Assembly (NCBI RefSeq): GCF_000445065.1
Contig: NZ_ATHO01000007.1
Coordinates: 48,096 to 112,095 of the forward strand
Direction: 5' to 3'
Origin: Sphingobium quisquiliarum P25
GTDB lineage: Bacteria > Pseudomonadota > Alphaproteobacteria > Sphingomonadales > Sphingomonadaceae
Length of the DNA stretch: 64,000 nucleotides
This document shows, piece by piece, positions 23,357 through 32,210 of this stretch. Position 1 is the first letter of the stretch. Every line of letters starts with the position of its first letter. The translations under genes were made by a program, and so were the position numbers. Below the pieces are notes generated by a model. It saw only the letters and a program-made list of their open reading frames with translations. It did no database searches and was not told the DNA's origin.

Positions 23357-24079
23357 TCACATTGGCGGATAGATCTGATGTTCCTTGCAGATCAGGAAGT
23401 AGCAGCGATCCGCCTGGAAGAGGCCGGACGCTAACACTGATTTTTCATAGGCGCGGAAATGCTCCAGCGCATCCGGCGCCACCCATAAGCTGATCATGAG
23501 CGTGATGGCGGGCCCGTCGGCGCCACCGAAATGCCTGGCCATTTGCGGGTCCGGCAGGGGCAGGGCGTCGGATCTCGTCAGACCGCGCAGCGCTGCTTCC
23601 AAAGCGGGAGCGGCGGCAAGGGCTGCGGCATGGATATCGTCCCAGCGGGCCTGGACATCCTGCGCGGTTGAGCCATGTTCCGGGAACAGGAAGTGCATGA
23701 TCTTGACGGCATCATCCGTCCCGGATGGCTCCGACAAGCAGGTTTCCCGCGTGAAAGCCATTTGCGTGGTCGCCGTTTCGGAGAATTTCTCGCCATCGGG
23801 AGCGATCACGGTGATCGTATAGGGGTCGGTGAAGGTCCGCTTCAGATCATCCGGGCTGCGAAAGTAAAGTTCCGTAACGCTGTCGCGATGCGTCACTGCG
23901 CCGTAACTGGCATATGCGCTGGTGGAATAGGCGCCGTCCACGACATGGTTCTGAACATAGCGCGCGAGGCCAAGCGGATTTGCGAGCGTCAGCCCGCCAT
24001 GGACATTGACGATATAATCTATGAATTCGCGATAGGTCATACCGGGGCGGCGGCGCACGGCAGCAACGACCTTCAGCAT
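23357..24079 (-). CDS. EthD-domain protein
   Basis: The 240 residues appear to be two fused ferredoxin-like (dimeric alpha-beta barrel) repeats of the EthD type. The first is LKVVAAVRRRPGMTYREFID...HGGLTLANP. The second begins around VKIMHFLFPEHGSTAQDVQA and contains RWDDIHAAAL. EthD proteins accompany degradation of ethers, alkyl compounds and polyketide-like rings, sometimes as small non-haem, cofactor-free enzymes, but a reaction cannot be assigned. The gene converges with folB and diverges from the LysR gene, so it is a likely LysR target. Confidence 0.7.
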   Translation of the reverse strand: MLKVVAAVRRRPGMTYREFIDYIVNVHGGLTLANPLGLARYVQNHVVDGAYSTSAYASYGAVTHRDSVTELYFRSPDDLKRTFTDPYTITVIAPDGEKFSETATTQMAFTRETCLSEPSGTDDAVKIMHFLFPEHGSTAQDVQARWDDIHAAALAAAPALEAALRGLTRSDALPLPDPQMARHFGGADGPAITLMISLWVAPDALEHFRAYEKSVLASGLFQADRCYFLICKEHQIYPPM

Positions 24080-24218
24080 ATTGTCACCCCTTTTAACCAG
24101 TTCGTCGAGAGCCTTCCGCTGATGCGCAGCCTATGTAAAACTCTTTATATTTATGATCTTCGATCCAAATCGCTGATAGCTTGGCCCCGCTGATCACAAT
24201 GAAGGCGGCAAATTGCTT

Positions 24219-24267
24219 TATTCACAGATCCGTTTATCGTTTCAGCATTGAATAAGAAAAACGGATC
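24219..24267. promoter_or_regulatory. LysR promoter: inverted repeat and shared TATTCACAGAT
   Basis: GATCCGTTT (24227-24235) and AAACGGATC (24259-24267) are perfect 9-bp arms 23 bp apart, ending just before the LysR ATG. The left arm overlaps TATTCACAGAT (24219-24229), an 11-mer that occurs again at 25277-25287, upstream of the flavin monooxygenase. A self-regulatory LysR site also serving the divergent EthD gene is the simplest reading. Confidence 0.45.
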
Positions 24268-24273
24268 GTAGAG

Positions 24274-25221
24274 ATGCGGCTCAAAGGATTGGACCTGAAC
24301 CTTCTGGTGGCCTTCGACGCCCTGATGTCGTCTCGAAGCGTATCCCGCGCAGCCGTGAAAATGAATCTCAGCCAGCCCGCAGTCAGTTCCGCCCTCGCCA
24401 GGCTGAGAAGCTATTTCAAGGACGAGATATTGGTTGTCCATGGAAAGCGGATGCTTCCCACGGCCTTTGCGGAGGGTCTCTATCCGCAGGTTCTCGCCTG
24501 TCTGCGGGAAGCTGAAATCCTCATCACCACCAATTCGGCTTTCGACCCGCTCACCAGTCAGAGGCGGTTTCGTATCGTCGCGTCCGACTATGCATCGACC
24601 GCCGTGATTTCCTACTTCGCCAATCGCCTTCCCGTCATTGCGCCGGGCGTGCAGCTTGAACTCATCCTGCCGGAAGACAATGTGTGGGGCGATCTTGAAG
24701 AAGGCTTCATAGACATTTTCATCACGCCGGAAGAATTTGTGTCCAACGTCCATCCCGCCGAGCTTCTCTTCGAGGAAAGGCATGTCATCGCCGGTTGGGC
24801 AAGCAATCCCCTGATGAGCAGGCCGATTTCGAAGGATGAACTGTTTTCGTCGCCCCATATTACCGTGTCCTTTGGGCGCCATCGAAAGCTTGCCCATGGC
24901 GACGCCCAGCTGAGTTCCATGGGCCTGCAACGGCAGGTGGAGATCGTCGCGCCTTCCTTCACGCTGGTTCCATGGCTGTTGATCGGGACGCAACGCCTGT
25001 CGATCATGCATCACCGCCTGGCGAAGCTGATGGCGGCGAAATTCCCGATCGCCTTCCAGCCCATGCCCTTCAAATTCCCCATCATGCGCGAAATGGCGCA
25101 ATATCATAGCGCCCGCAGTTCGGATGATGGACTGCTCTGGCTGCGAAACCAGTTGCGCCTCGCCGCAGAGCAGACGGAAAAGCTCGACGCATTCGAACTG
25201 GATGCAGCATTGCCCCTTTGA
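24274..25221 (+). CDS. LysR-family transcriptional regulator
   Basis: This 315-residue regulator has the canonical N-terminal winged helix-turn-helix (LDLNLLVAFDALMSSRSVSR, AAVKMNLSQPAVSSALARLR). A substrate-binding domain follows from about residue 90 (RRFRIVASDYASTAVISYFA). The C-terminal region (ILPEDNVWGDLEEGFIDIFI, LFEERHVIAGW) resembles the NodD/LinR subgroup, which responds to aromatic or chlorinated aromatic inducers. Its position between the EthD gene and the flavin and Rieske oxygenase genes makes it the likely regulator of this catabolic island. Confidence 0.88.
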   Translation: MRLKGLDLNLLVAFDALMSSRSVSRAAVKMNLSQPAVSSALARLRSYFKDEILVVHGKRMLPTAFAEGLYPQVLACLREAEILITTNSAFDPLTSQRRFRIVASDYASTAVISYFANRLPVIAPGVQLELILPEDNVWGDLEEGFIDIFITPEEFVSNVHPAELLFEERHVIAGWASNPLMSRPISKDELFSSPHITVSFGRHRKLAHGDAQLSSMGLQRQVEIVAPSFTLVPWLLIGTQRLSIMHHRLAKLMAAKFPIAFQPMPFKFPIMREMAQYHSARSSDDGLLWLRNQLRLAAEQTEKLDAFELDAALPL

Positions 25222-25277
25222 ACAATGCGGCCGCCCCTTATCCTTCCTGATGCTGGGGGTTCACCCCGCCACAACTA

Positions 25278-25293
25278 TTCACAGATATTATCG
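25278..25293 (+). promoter_or_regulatory. Candidate operator copy 1 (ATTCACAGATATTATC)
   Basis: This 16-mer lies 123 bp before the flavin monooxygenase start. It matches the two elements upstream of the Rieske gene (26664-26679 and 26683-26698) at 13 and 10 of 16 positions, in the consensus ATTCAYARATNTTATC. It also shares its first 11 bases (with the preceding T) with the LysR promoter. Confidence 0.4.
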
Positions 25294-25415
25294 AAGGACA
25301 TCAATTCAATCAGTTCGTGAGCATGCAGGACTCCCGTTAAAGTCGTGCTCGATAATGCCGCGGACACGGGGGAGGTGATGATGTTCAAGCCGTTCCGAAT
25401 GAGGAACAGCCATCC

Positions 25416-26525
25416 ATGCTGATCGTGGGAGGCGGAATTGCCGGAATGGCACTGGCCATCCAATCGGCGAAGCTGGGCATCAGGGCCGAAATCATCGAAG
25501 CAGATCCCCATTGGCGCGTCGCAGGCGCCGGCATCAGCATCACCGGCCCCACCTACAGGGCGCTCAAGCGCCTGGGATTGCTCGATGATGTCAGGGCCGC
25601 AGGCTATTTCATCGACAAGGGCGCGCTGATCTGCGCTGCTGACGGAACCACGCTGATCGAATTGCCGATGCAGCCGCTGGAGCCGGGGCTGCCGACAGCG
25701 GGCGGCATATTGCGGCCGGAACTTCATCGCATCATGGCGGCACGCGTGCGGGAATTGGGCATTCCCGTCAGGCTCGGCGTCACCGCGAAAAGCATCACGA
25801 TATTGGAGGATGCGGTCGAGGTCGGGCTATCCAACGGAGAAGTGGTCGGTCATCCCATTGTCATCGGCGCTGACGGCGCATTTTCGCAGACACGTGCCCA
25901 AATATTCCCGGATGCGCCGGTCCCCAGCTACACGGGTCAATTTTGCTGGCGATTGCTGGCGGATCGGCCCGAAGTGATCGACCGGCCTCATTTCTATGTG
26001 GGAGCGAACGTGACATGCGGCGTGATGCCTGTATCCCAATCGCAAATGTATCTCTGGCTGCTGGAAACCAGCGCGGATCGCCGCCGGTTGGACGATGACA
26101 GGCTGGCGCCGGAACTGAGCGCGATGCTGACGCCCTTTGGCGGGACCGCGATGGACGCGGTGAGGGCCGCGATCCGGGCGGGGACGCAGATCATTGCCCG
26201 GCCTCTCGACGCGCTGCTTCTGCCGCGCCCGTGGCACAAGGGCAGGGTGCTGCTGATCGGCGATGCCTGCCATGCGACCACGCCGCATCTCGCGTCGGGC
26301 GCGGGGATCGCGATAGAGGATGCGATGGTGTTGGCGGACATACTCGCCGGGGGCGGCACGCCGGAGGATATGTTCGACCGGTTCGAGGGGCGCCGGTGGG
26401 AGCGTTGCCGCCTTGTCGTCGAGGAATCCGTCGCCATCGGTAATTTGCAGCAGGCGGGCGGCCATCCCGATGAACTGAACAGGCGCATGGCCCATGCACA
26501 GGCCGCGCTCGCGATCGACATCTGA
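25416..26525 (+). CDS. FAD-dependent monooxygenase (PHBH/salicylate-hydroxylase family)
   Basis: This single-component aromatic hydroxylase of 369 residues probably uses NAD(P)H and O2 to hydroxylate a phenolic ring. The FAD-binding GxGxxG reads VGGGIAGMALAIQ at residues 4-16. RPELHRIMAARVRELGIPV and GADGAFSQTR occupy the usual middle positions, and the second FAD motif is GDACHATTPHLASGAGIAIE near residue 285. The ATG at 25416 is kept because the Rossmann strand begins at once. An ATGATG at 25378 with a strong GGAGG belongs to another frame and ends after 14 codons at 25422, overlapping this start. It lies upstream of the Rieske gene in the same direction. Confidence 0.87.
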   Translation: MLIVGGGIAGMALAIQSAKLGIRAEIIEADPHWRVAGAGISITGPTYRALKRLGLLDDVRAAGYFIDKGALICAADGTTLIELPMQPLEPGLPTAGGILRPELHRIMAARVRELGIPVRLGVTAKSITILEDAVEVGLSNGEVVGHPIVIGADGAFSQTRAQIFPDAPVPSYTGQFCWRLLADRPEVIDRPHFYVGANVTCGVMPVSQSQMYLWLLETSADRRRLDDDRLAPELSAMLTPFGGTAMDAVRAAIRAGTQIIARPLDALLLPRPWHKGRVLLIGDACHATTPHLASGAGIAIEDAMVLADILAGGGTPEDMFDRFEGRRWERCRLVVEESVAIGNLQQAGGHPDELNRRMAHAQAALAIDI

Positions 26526-26663
26526 AAGGAAGGCAGCGGAGTTCTGGGCATCAGCGATCTGGCAACCTGCCGCCCCTTCAGAAAATCCCGGCGGGCGTGA
26601 AGGGTTAACCGCAAATGTGCCGTCTAACTGTCAGGCGCATGCCAGGTTCTACAAGGGAAGGCC

Positions 26664-26698
26664 ATTCATAAATTTTATCTAAATCCATAAACCTTATC
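26664..26698 (+). promoter_or_regulatory. Tandem candidate operators upstream of the Rieske gene
   Basis: ATTCATAAATTTTATC (26664-26679) and ATCCATAAACCTTATC (26683-26698) are 13/16 identical direct repeats, 19 bp apart, about 70-100 bp before the ATG. They resemble the element at 25278. Two helical turns between repeats suits cooperative binding by a dimeric activator such as the nearby LysR protein. Confidence 0.42.
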
Positions 26699-26765
26699 AG
26701 TTTCACTTTTGAAACAGCGGCGTGCAAGTTCAGGACAATATATACCGGGAAGAGGGTGAGGCTGG

Positions 26766-27797
26766 ATGATATATCCCCGAAACTGTTGGTATGTTGTAGC
26801 CTTACCAACTGAGTTGAAAGCCGGTGACCTGCTGCCGCGGACCATCTGCGACATCCCGATGCTACTCTTCCGGGACAAGGACGGTCATGCAACCGCCATC
26901 AAGGATGCTTGTTCTCACCGCCTCGCGCCCCTGTCGGCAGGCGTTTATCAGGATGGCGAAGTCATGTGCCGGTATCATGGCCTGCGTTTCGGCAAGGGCG
27001 GCAAATGCGTGCATAACCCGCATGGCCAAATCACGGATGCTCTGTCCGTCAGATCATGGGCGACTGTCGAGCGGCATGATCTCATCTGGTTGTGGATGGG
27101 CGACATCAAGGCTGCCGACGACAGCCTTATCCCTGATCTTTCTTTCATCGACCGGACACCTGCCCACGGCAAGTTCACCGGCTATCTGCCAACCAAGGCC
27201 AATTTCGAACTCTGCACCGACAACATACTCGATCTCACCCACACCGACTACCTTCACCCCGATACGCTCGGCGGCGGTGGCCTCACTCGTGCAAAGGAAA
27301 AGGTGAAGGTCGAAGGAAATATCGTCACGGTTCGTTGGGAAAATCCCAATGAAGTCGCTCCACCGGCACTCGATCGCGAACTCGATCGTCCCGGATCACT
27401 AGCGAATACATTTACAGAGGTGGTATGGTATCCGCCCGCCGTGATGAAATTATGCGTCCATGTGGAGCCGGTGGACCCACTGAATGGATCACCCGTCGAA
27501 TCCGTGACGATGCACATCATGACGCCGGAAGGCGCAATGAAAACGCATTATTTCGTCCTGTCGACGCGCAATTTCCGCACGGATGATCCCGGCTATAATG
27601 AAGCTCTTGGAAAGTTCGTCAACAATATCTTCGCAACCGAAGACAAGCCGATGCTGGAGGCGCAGCAGGCGCGGATGGGGACGGGCGATCTCTGGGCCTG
27701 CAATCCAGCGCTGCTGCCGATCGACAACGCCGCGGTGAGGGCACGCCGCATATTGGCTCACATGATCGAAAAGGAAAATAACGGCGAGGCGGCCTGA
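26766..27797 (+). CDS. Rieske non-haem iron oxygenase (VanA/DdmC-like O-demethylase)
   Basis: This 343-residue terminal oxygenase accepts electrons through a [2Fe-2S] Rieske centre and oxidises its substrate at a mononuclear iron. The Rieske ligands are C49-x-H51 and C68-x2-H71 (DACSHRL...MCRYHGL). The iron site DNILDLTHTDYLH gives H159 and H164. Start (PRNCWYVVALPTEL), HNPHGQI and STRNFRTDDPGYNEAL closely follow dicamba O-demethylase DdmC (339 residues), so removal of a methyl from an aryl methyl ether, releasing formaldehyde, is the best guess. Vanillate is an alternative substrate. No ferredoxin or reductase gene is nearby, so electron carriers must come from elsewhere. A TonB receptor follows. 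Confidence 0.88.
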   Translation: MIYPRNCWYVVALPTELKAGDLLPRTICDIPMLLFRDKDGHATAIKDACSHRLAPLSAGVYQDGEVMCRYHGLRFGKGGKCVHNPHGQITDALSVRSWATVERHDLIWLWMGDIKAADDSLIPDLSFIDRTPAHGKFTGYLPTKANFELCTDNILDLTHTDYLHPDTLGGGGLTRAKEKVKVEGNIVTVRWENPNEVAPPALDRELDRPGSLANTFTEVVWYPPAVMKLCVHVEPVDPLNGSPVESVTMHIMTPEGAMKTHYFVLSTRNFRTDDPGYNEALGKFVNNIFATEDKPMLEAQQARMGTGDLWACNPALLPIDNAAVRARRILAHMIEKENNGEAA

Positions 27798-27876
27798 GCC
27801 GTCCGATCATGCGGTGGGCAGAAGGATCAATAATCGATCCTATGATTATAATAATATTGAAAAGGAGGGGAAGTCC

Positions 27877-30336
27877 ATGAAGGCCAATTTATTAGCAGGC
27901 GGGGCCATGATAGCCGTGCTGCTTGGCGCGACATCTGCATTGGCGCAGGATGTTCAGGCGCCGCAGCCGATGACAGGTGATCAAGGTCTTGCGGACATTG
28001 TCGTCACGGCACAGCGCCGTGTTGAATCCGCGCAGAAGGCCGCGATCGCTATCGATGTTGTCGCTCCGGCGGAACTCACCCGCGCAGGCGTCAATAGCGC
28101 CGCGACGTTGAATGCTGTTGCGCCTTCGCTCAATGTTGCGAGCGGTGGCGGCGCAACGGCCAGCTTCTTCATTCGCGGCGTCGGCAACTTCACCAACAAT
28201 GCCTATAGCGATTCAGCCGTCGCCTTCAACTATGACGGTGTTTATATCGGCCGCCCCACCGCCACCAACGGCGCCTTCTTCGATCTTGAACGGATCGAGG
28301 TGCTCAAAGGGCCACAGGGCACGCTCTACGGCCGCAACGCAACCGGCGGCGCGATCAACGTCCTGCCCAGTAAGCCGAAAATCGGCGAGCTGGGGGGCGC
28401 GATCTCCATCGGCATCGGCAATTATGACAATGTGGAGGCCGAAGCCGCCATCAACCTTCCGGTCGGTGACAATTCCGCGTTCCGCGTCGCTGGCAAGGTT
28501 CTGCATTCCGACGGTTATAATGACGACGGTACGGCCGATTCCAAGGCCCAGGGCGTGCGCGCGCAGTTCCTGACCGAACCTTCGGATGGTGTCAGCCTGC
28601 GACTCGCGGCTGACTATTCTCATGTGGGGGGAATGGGGCCCGGCGGCTCCTACCAGGGCTCCCTGGCCTTCGTGCCGGGCGCACCGGCTTCATCGGCCGC
28701 GCCCGCAAACTATGTCTTCATCCCTTCCAACCTCGACAGGCGCAGCGGCCTGACCTCACCGGAAGCAAGGGATTATTTCAGCCAACTGGTCATTGGGGGA
28801 TCGTTCAACTTCCCCGCACCGGTGGAAAGGCCCTATATCAACGACACCAATTGGGGCGTGACTGGTGAACTCGGCGTGGAAACCGGGATCGGCGATCTTA
28901 CCGTCATTTCGGCTTACCGCCGGTCCAGGCTCGACGACCTCTTCAACGGGCCCGGATTTCGCGGCGGCCGCGTCGATGAGCGCGACCGGCAGTTCAGCGC
29001 CGAAGTGCGCCTGAACGGCAAGCGTATCGGTCCGGTGGAATGGCTGCTGGGCGCTTATTATTTTGACGAAACGACCAGGGGCCGTTCCGTCTTCAACCAG
29101 TATATCGCGACGTCGATCCAATCTTATGATGTCGGCACGCGGTCGACGGCGGGATTTGGCCGCCTGACGTTCCACCTTGCCGACAGCTTCCGCCTGGTCG
29201 CCGCAGGCCGCTACACGCATGACCGCAAGTCGCTGGACGGGTCAGCGCCGACATTGCTGAACATCTGCACGAACGCAGCGCCTCCGTTAGGGCCGGGCTG
29301 CCTTGCCGGGCCTTCCGTCCCCGTGGGCCGCTCCCTGGCTGAAATCGCCGCGGCGATCCCCGCCAGCGATCTTCCCCTGGGGTTTCCAGTTGCCCCTGGA
29401 CCGGCCAATGCCCGGCCTTTCGGGTCGGCGGGGAATATCCTTTTCTATTCTCCGATTGTTGTGAACGACACCGTCACGCAGAACCGCTTCACCTATCGTC
29501 TTGCGGCTGAATTCGACGCAGGGCCCAATTCGCTCGCCTATGCCAGCTATGAAACGGGTTATCGTTCCGGTGGCTTCTCGCTGTCCCTGGGCCATGAAAC
29601 GTTCGAACCGGAATATATCAAGGCGGCAACTGTCGGCCTAAAGAACCGATTCTTCAACAATCGCCTCCAGTTGAATATCGAAGCCTTCTACTGGCGATAT
29701 TCGGGTCAGCAGGTTTCCCACTTCGGTCTCGATGGCCTTGGTCTTAACAGTTACTTCACCGAAAATGCCGGGCGTTCAACCATCAAGGGTGTGGATGTGG
29801 ACGTGCAGTTCAGGGCCACCCCTTCAACATTACTGAGCGGATCGATCCAATATCTTGAAAACAAGCTGGACGATTATTCCTACCAGACGCCGCGAGGCGC
29901 GACCTTCCTTCCTCCTGCGGTAGGATGCCCCTATGCACCGGGAACGAATGCGCTTGGTCAAACCGTCTATGACGTCGATTGCAGCGGCAAACCCGGCTTC
30001 AACTCGCCGAAATGGTCGGCCAGCGCTGGCATCGAACAGTATGTGGATGCCGGACCCAACCGTATCACCTTCGCCGCGCAGGGACGTTACCGTTCGAACC
30101 GGGTCGTCGGCTTCGACTATCTGCCCCAAAGCTATTCCGGGCGGGACTTTGTGGTCGATGGCTCCATCAGCTTCGGCGATCCCGATGAAACATGGGCGAT
30201 CACCCTATGGGGCCGCAACCTCACCAATCGCACCGTTCCCACCATCACTCAATTGAATAGTTCAGTCGCTAATACCATCATCACCAACTACGCGCCTCCA
30301 CGGACATATGGAATTCGCGGAAACTTCCGGTTCTGA
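27877..30336 (+). CDS. TonB-dependent receptor 3, linked to the Rieske oxygenase
   Basis: This 819-residue outer-membrane receptor starts at 27877 after AAAGGAGGGGAAG, with signal peptide MKANLLAGGAMIAVLLGATS ending near ALAQD. A TonB box (ADIVVTAQRR) follows. The plug contains SFFIRGVGN, AFNYDGVYIGRPT and IEVLKGPQGTLYGRNATGGA, the form typical of the very large sphingomonad receptor family linked to aromatic and terpenoid catabolism. The barrel ends in the aromatic GNFRF. It follows the Rieske gene by 79 bp, so it probably imports the substrate of this island. Receptors of this class have been reported to import dicamba and lignin-derived compounds in relatives. Confidence 0.9.
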   Translation: MKANLLAGGAMIAVLLGATSALAQDVQAPQPMTGDQGLADIVVTAQRRVESAQKAAIAIDVVAPAELTRAGVNSAATLNAVAPSLNVASGGGATASFFIRGVGNFTNNAYSDSAVAFNYDGVYIGRPTATNGAFFDLERIEVLKGPQGTLYGRNATGGAINVLPSKPKIGELGGAISIGIGNYDNVEAEAAINLPVGDNSAFRVAGKVLHSDGYNDDGTADSKAQGVRAQFLTEPSDGVSLRLAADYSHVGGMGPGGSYQGSLAFVPGAPASSAAPANYVFIPSNLDRRSGLTSPEARDYFSQLVIGGSFNFPAPVERPYINDTNWGVTGELGVETGIGDLTVISAYRRSRLDDLFNGPGFRGGRVDERDRQFSAEVRLNGKRIGPVEWLLGAYYFDETTRGRSVFNQYIATSIQSYDVGTRSTAGFGRLTFHLADSFRLVAAGRYTHDRKSLDGSAPTLLNICTNAAPPLGPGCLAGPSVPVGRSLAEIAAAIPASDLPLGFPVAPGPANARPFGSAGNILFYSPIVVNDTVTQNRFTYRLAAEFDAGPNSLAYASYETGYRSGGFSLSLGHETFEPEYIKAATVGLKNRFFNNRLQLNIEAFYWRYSGQQVSHFGLDGLGLNSYFTENAGRSTIKGVDVDVQFRATPSTLLSGSIQYLENKLDDYSYQTPRGATFLPPAVGCPYAPGTNALGQTVYDVDCSGKPGFNSPKWSASAGIEQYVDAGPNRITFAAQGRYRSNRVVGFDYLPQSYSGRDFVVDGSISFGDPDETWAITLWGRNLTNRTVPTITQLNSSVANTIITNYAPPRTYGIRGNFRF

Positions 30337-30342
30337 TGACAT

Positions 30343-30378
30343 GCTGAGCCGGTTGCGTGCTCGCCGGCTCAGCCTTTT
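30343..30378 (+). terminator. Rho-independent terminator of the receptor gene
   Basis: GCTGAGCCGG and CCGGCTCAGC form a perfect 10-bp stem with an 11-base loop, followed by CTTTT. It lies 6 bp after the receptor stop and before the convergent AarF-like gene. Confidence 0.8.
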
Positions 30379-30407
30379 CAAGGGACTTCAACCTCCCCAG
30401 CCGCCCA

Positions 30408-31922
30408 TCACCTGCCCAGGAGAGCCAGGGCAATGATCAGCGCGCCAGCAACAATCGCGCTCGCGATGAGCCGGGCCGCGCCCCGAATATCCGGCTGCAA
30501 TGATGGGGCGGCTATCGCTTCTCCTTCGATCCGGCGGGTCAGTGCGCGCAGCAGCCGGGGCGCATCATCGCCGATCCGCGCGAGTTCCAGCACCAGGCTG
30601 CGCAGCAGCGGCTCCCACCGGCCGGGTGAGAGACGGGCGCGAGCCACGCGAAGCCAGGAACGCTGCATCGCCGCCTGGAGATCGAAGTCCGGCTCGATGC
30701 GGGAGAGAACGCCATCCATGGTGATCAGGGCCTTGAGGATGAGGAGGAGGTCGGGCGGCAGGCTCAACTCCTCATCCCGCAGCACGGCCAGGAAGTCCGT
30801 CATCATGGCGGACAAGATGATGCGTCCGCCGCTGTGTCGGGCAACGAGGCGTTCGGCCACCAGCATCACGCGCTCTCGCGGAACGTTGCCGTCCTGGGAC
30901 CATATCGCCAGCGTGTCGGCAAGCGCCGCCGGATCGCCGGAGGTGAGCGACAGCAGGAAGCTCAGAAACTCCTCGCGGCGGCGGGGCGAGACATGCCCGA
31001 TCATGCCGAAATCAAGCAGAGCAATGCGATTGCCCGGCAGGCACAGGAGGTTCCCGGGATGGGGATCGGCATGGAACCGCCCGTTGATCAGCACCATGTC
31101 CAGAACCATGTCGGCGCCGAGCGCCGCTATGGCCGCCGGATCGATCCCTTCGGCGCGCAGCATGTCTCCGTCGCGCGGCGGCGACCCTTCGACATAATCC
31201 ATGACAAGCAGGCTCTCTGATGTCCATTGCCAGTGGATTTCGGGGATGATCACCTGCGGCTCGCCCGCGAAATCATCGCGGATCATCTCGGCGTTGCGTC
31301 CCTCCTGGGTGAAATCCAGTTCGCTCAGCATGGCGTCGGCGAGCTGCCGGGCGAGCGCAACCGGATGGAAGCGCCGGACCTGCGGATTGCTCGTTTCAGC
31401 AAGGGCGGCCAACTGGCTCACGAGCCTCAGGTCCGCTTCGACAGGCGGGCGGATGCCCGGCCGCCGGATCTTGAGCACGACGGCGGTTCCATCTTCAAGC
31501 GTCGCGCGATGAACCTGCGCTATCGACGCGGCCGCCAGAGGGGTCTCATCGAAGGAGGCAAACACCTCTTCAGGCGGTGCGCCAAGCGCGGCTTCCACGG
31601 AGGGACGCAGATCATCGAACGCGATCATGGGCGCCTGGCTGTGAAGCGCCTCCAACTCCGCGATCCAATGGGGTGGAAGAAGGTCCGCGCGCGTCGCCAG
31701 AATTTGCCCCAGTTTGACAAAAGTCGGCCCCAATGCCTCCAGCGCCATTCTGACCCGGCGCGGCAGATCAGCGCCTTCAAAATCCTGTTGCCCCCCTTTG
31801 CCCTTGGGTTCGATGCCAAGCTGGGCAAGGAGCAGCCCCAACCCCAGCCGCGACGCGACATTGATGATCTCGGCCAGCCGGGCGCGGTCGCGCGCGGCAA
31901 CGGTCAAGGTTTTGAACATCAT
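30408..31922 (-). CDS. AarF/UbiB/ABC1 family atypical kinase
   Basis: This 504-residue member of the protein-kinase-like UbiB/COQ8 family supports ubiquinone synthesis or lipid handling at the inner membrane. The KxGQ motif (VKLGQILATRADLLP, residues 70-73) and the alanine-rich loop LAAASIAQVHRATL, which replace the normal kinase P-loop, are intact. LVMDYVEGSPPRD and HADPHPGNLLCLPG with LLDFGMIG give the catalytic and metal-binding segments. A single C-terminal membrane helix (LIASAIVAGALIIALALLG) anchors it. AAGGAG lies just before the ATGATG start. It stands alone between the catabolic island and the tRNA region, so I do not name it ubiB, which usually sits with ubiE. Confidence 0.85.
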   Translation of the reverse strand: MMFKTLTVAARDRARLAEIINVASRLGLGLLLAQLGIEPKGKGGQQDFEGADLPRRVRMALEALGPTFVKLGQILATRADLLPPHWIAELEALHSQAPMIAFDDLRPSVEAALGAPPEEVFASFDETPLAAASIAQVHRATLEDGTAVVLKIRRPGIRPPVEADLRLVSQLAALAETSNPQVRRFHPVALARQLADAMLSELDFTQEGRNAEMIRDDFAGEPQVIIPEIHWQWTSESLLVMDYVEGSPPRDGDMLRAEGIDPAAIAALGADMVLDMVLINGRFHADPHPGNLLCLPGNRIALLDFGMIGHVSPRRREEFLSFLLSLTSGDPAALADTLAIWSQDGNVPRERVMLVAERLVARHSGGRIILSAMMTDFLAVLRDEELSLPPDLLLILKALITMDGVLSRIEPDFDLQAAMQRSWLRVARARLSPGRWEPLLRSLVLELARIGDDAPRLLRALTRRIEGEAIAAPSLQPDIRGAARLIASAIVAGALIIALALLGR

Positions 31923-32060
31923 GTCTCCTTACACTCAATGAGCCTGCGGTCCGCAACTTGACTGGCAGAGATCAACCGCTTGTGAACTGGCCGCAGTTCC
32001 ATGCGCTCAAGGATTTGCACTCGACTCTACAGGAGGGCCTGTCCGGGATCGGGTATCGCG

Positions 32061-32210
32061 GAGGGTGAGGTGTATGAGGATGCGGGGGTCAGCGGAGCCA
32101 AGCGCCGGGACAAGCGCCGCGCCTTTGACCGCCTGCTGAAGGATGCCACGCGCCGCAAGTTCGATATGGTGGCAGCGTGAGCGTGGAGCGTGGACCGTCT
32201 CGGCCTCCCA
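32061..32210 (+). pseudogene. Serine recombinase remnant
   Basis: This is the only recognisable content of the 31,923-32,463 gap. Frame 3 reads GEVYEDAGVSGAKRRDKRRA and FDRLLKDATRRKFDMV, then a TGA, then AWSVDRLG in the same frame. This is the D-x-G-x-SG, R-A-F-D and W-S-V-D-R-L-G part of a resolvase/invertase catalytic domain with start, active serine and C-terminus missing. It differs in sequence from the transposon's resolvase, so it is debris of another element. Confidence 0.75.
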
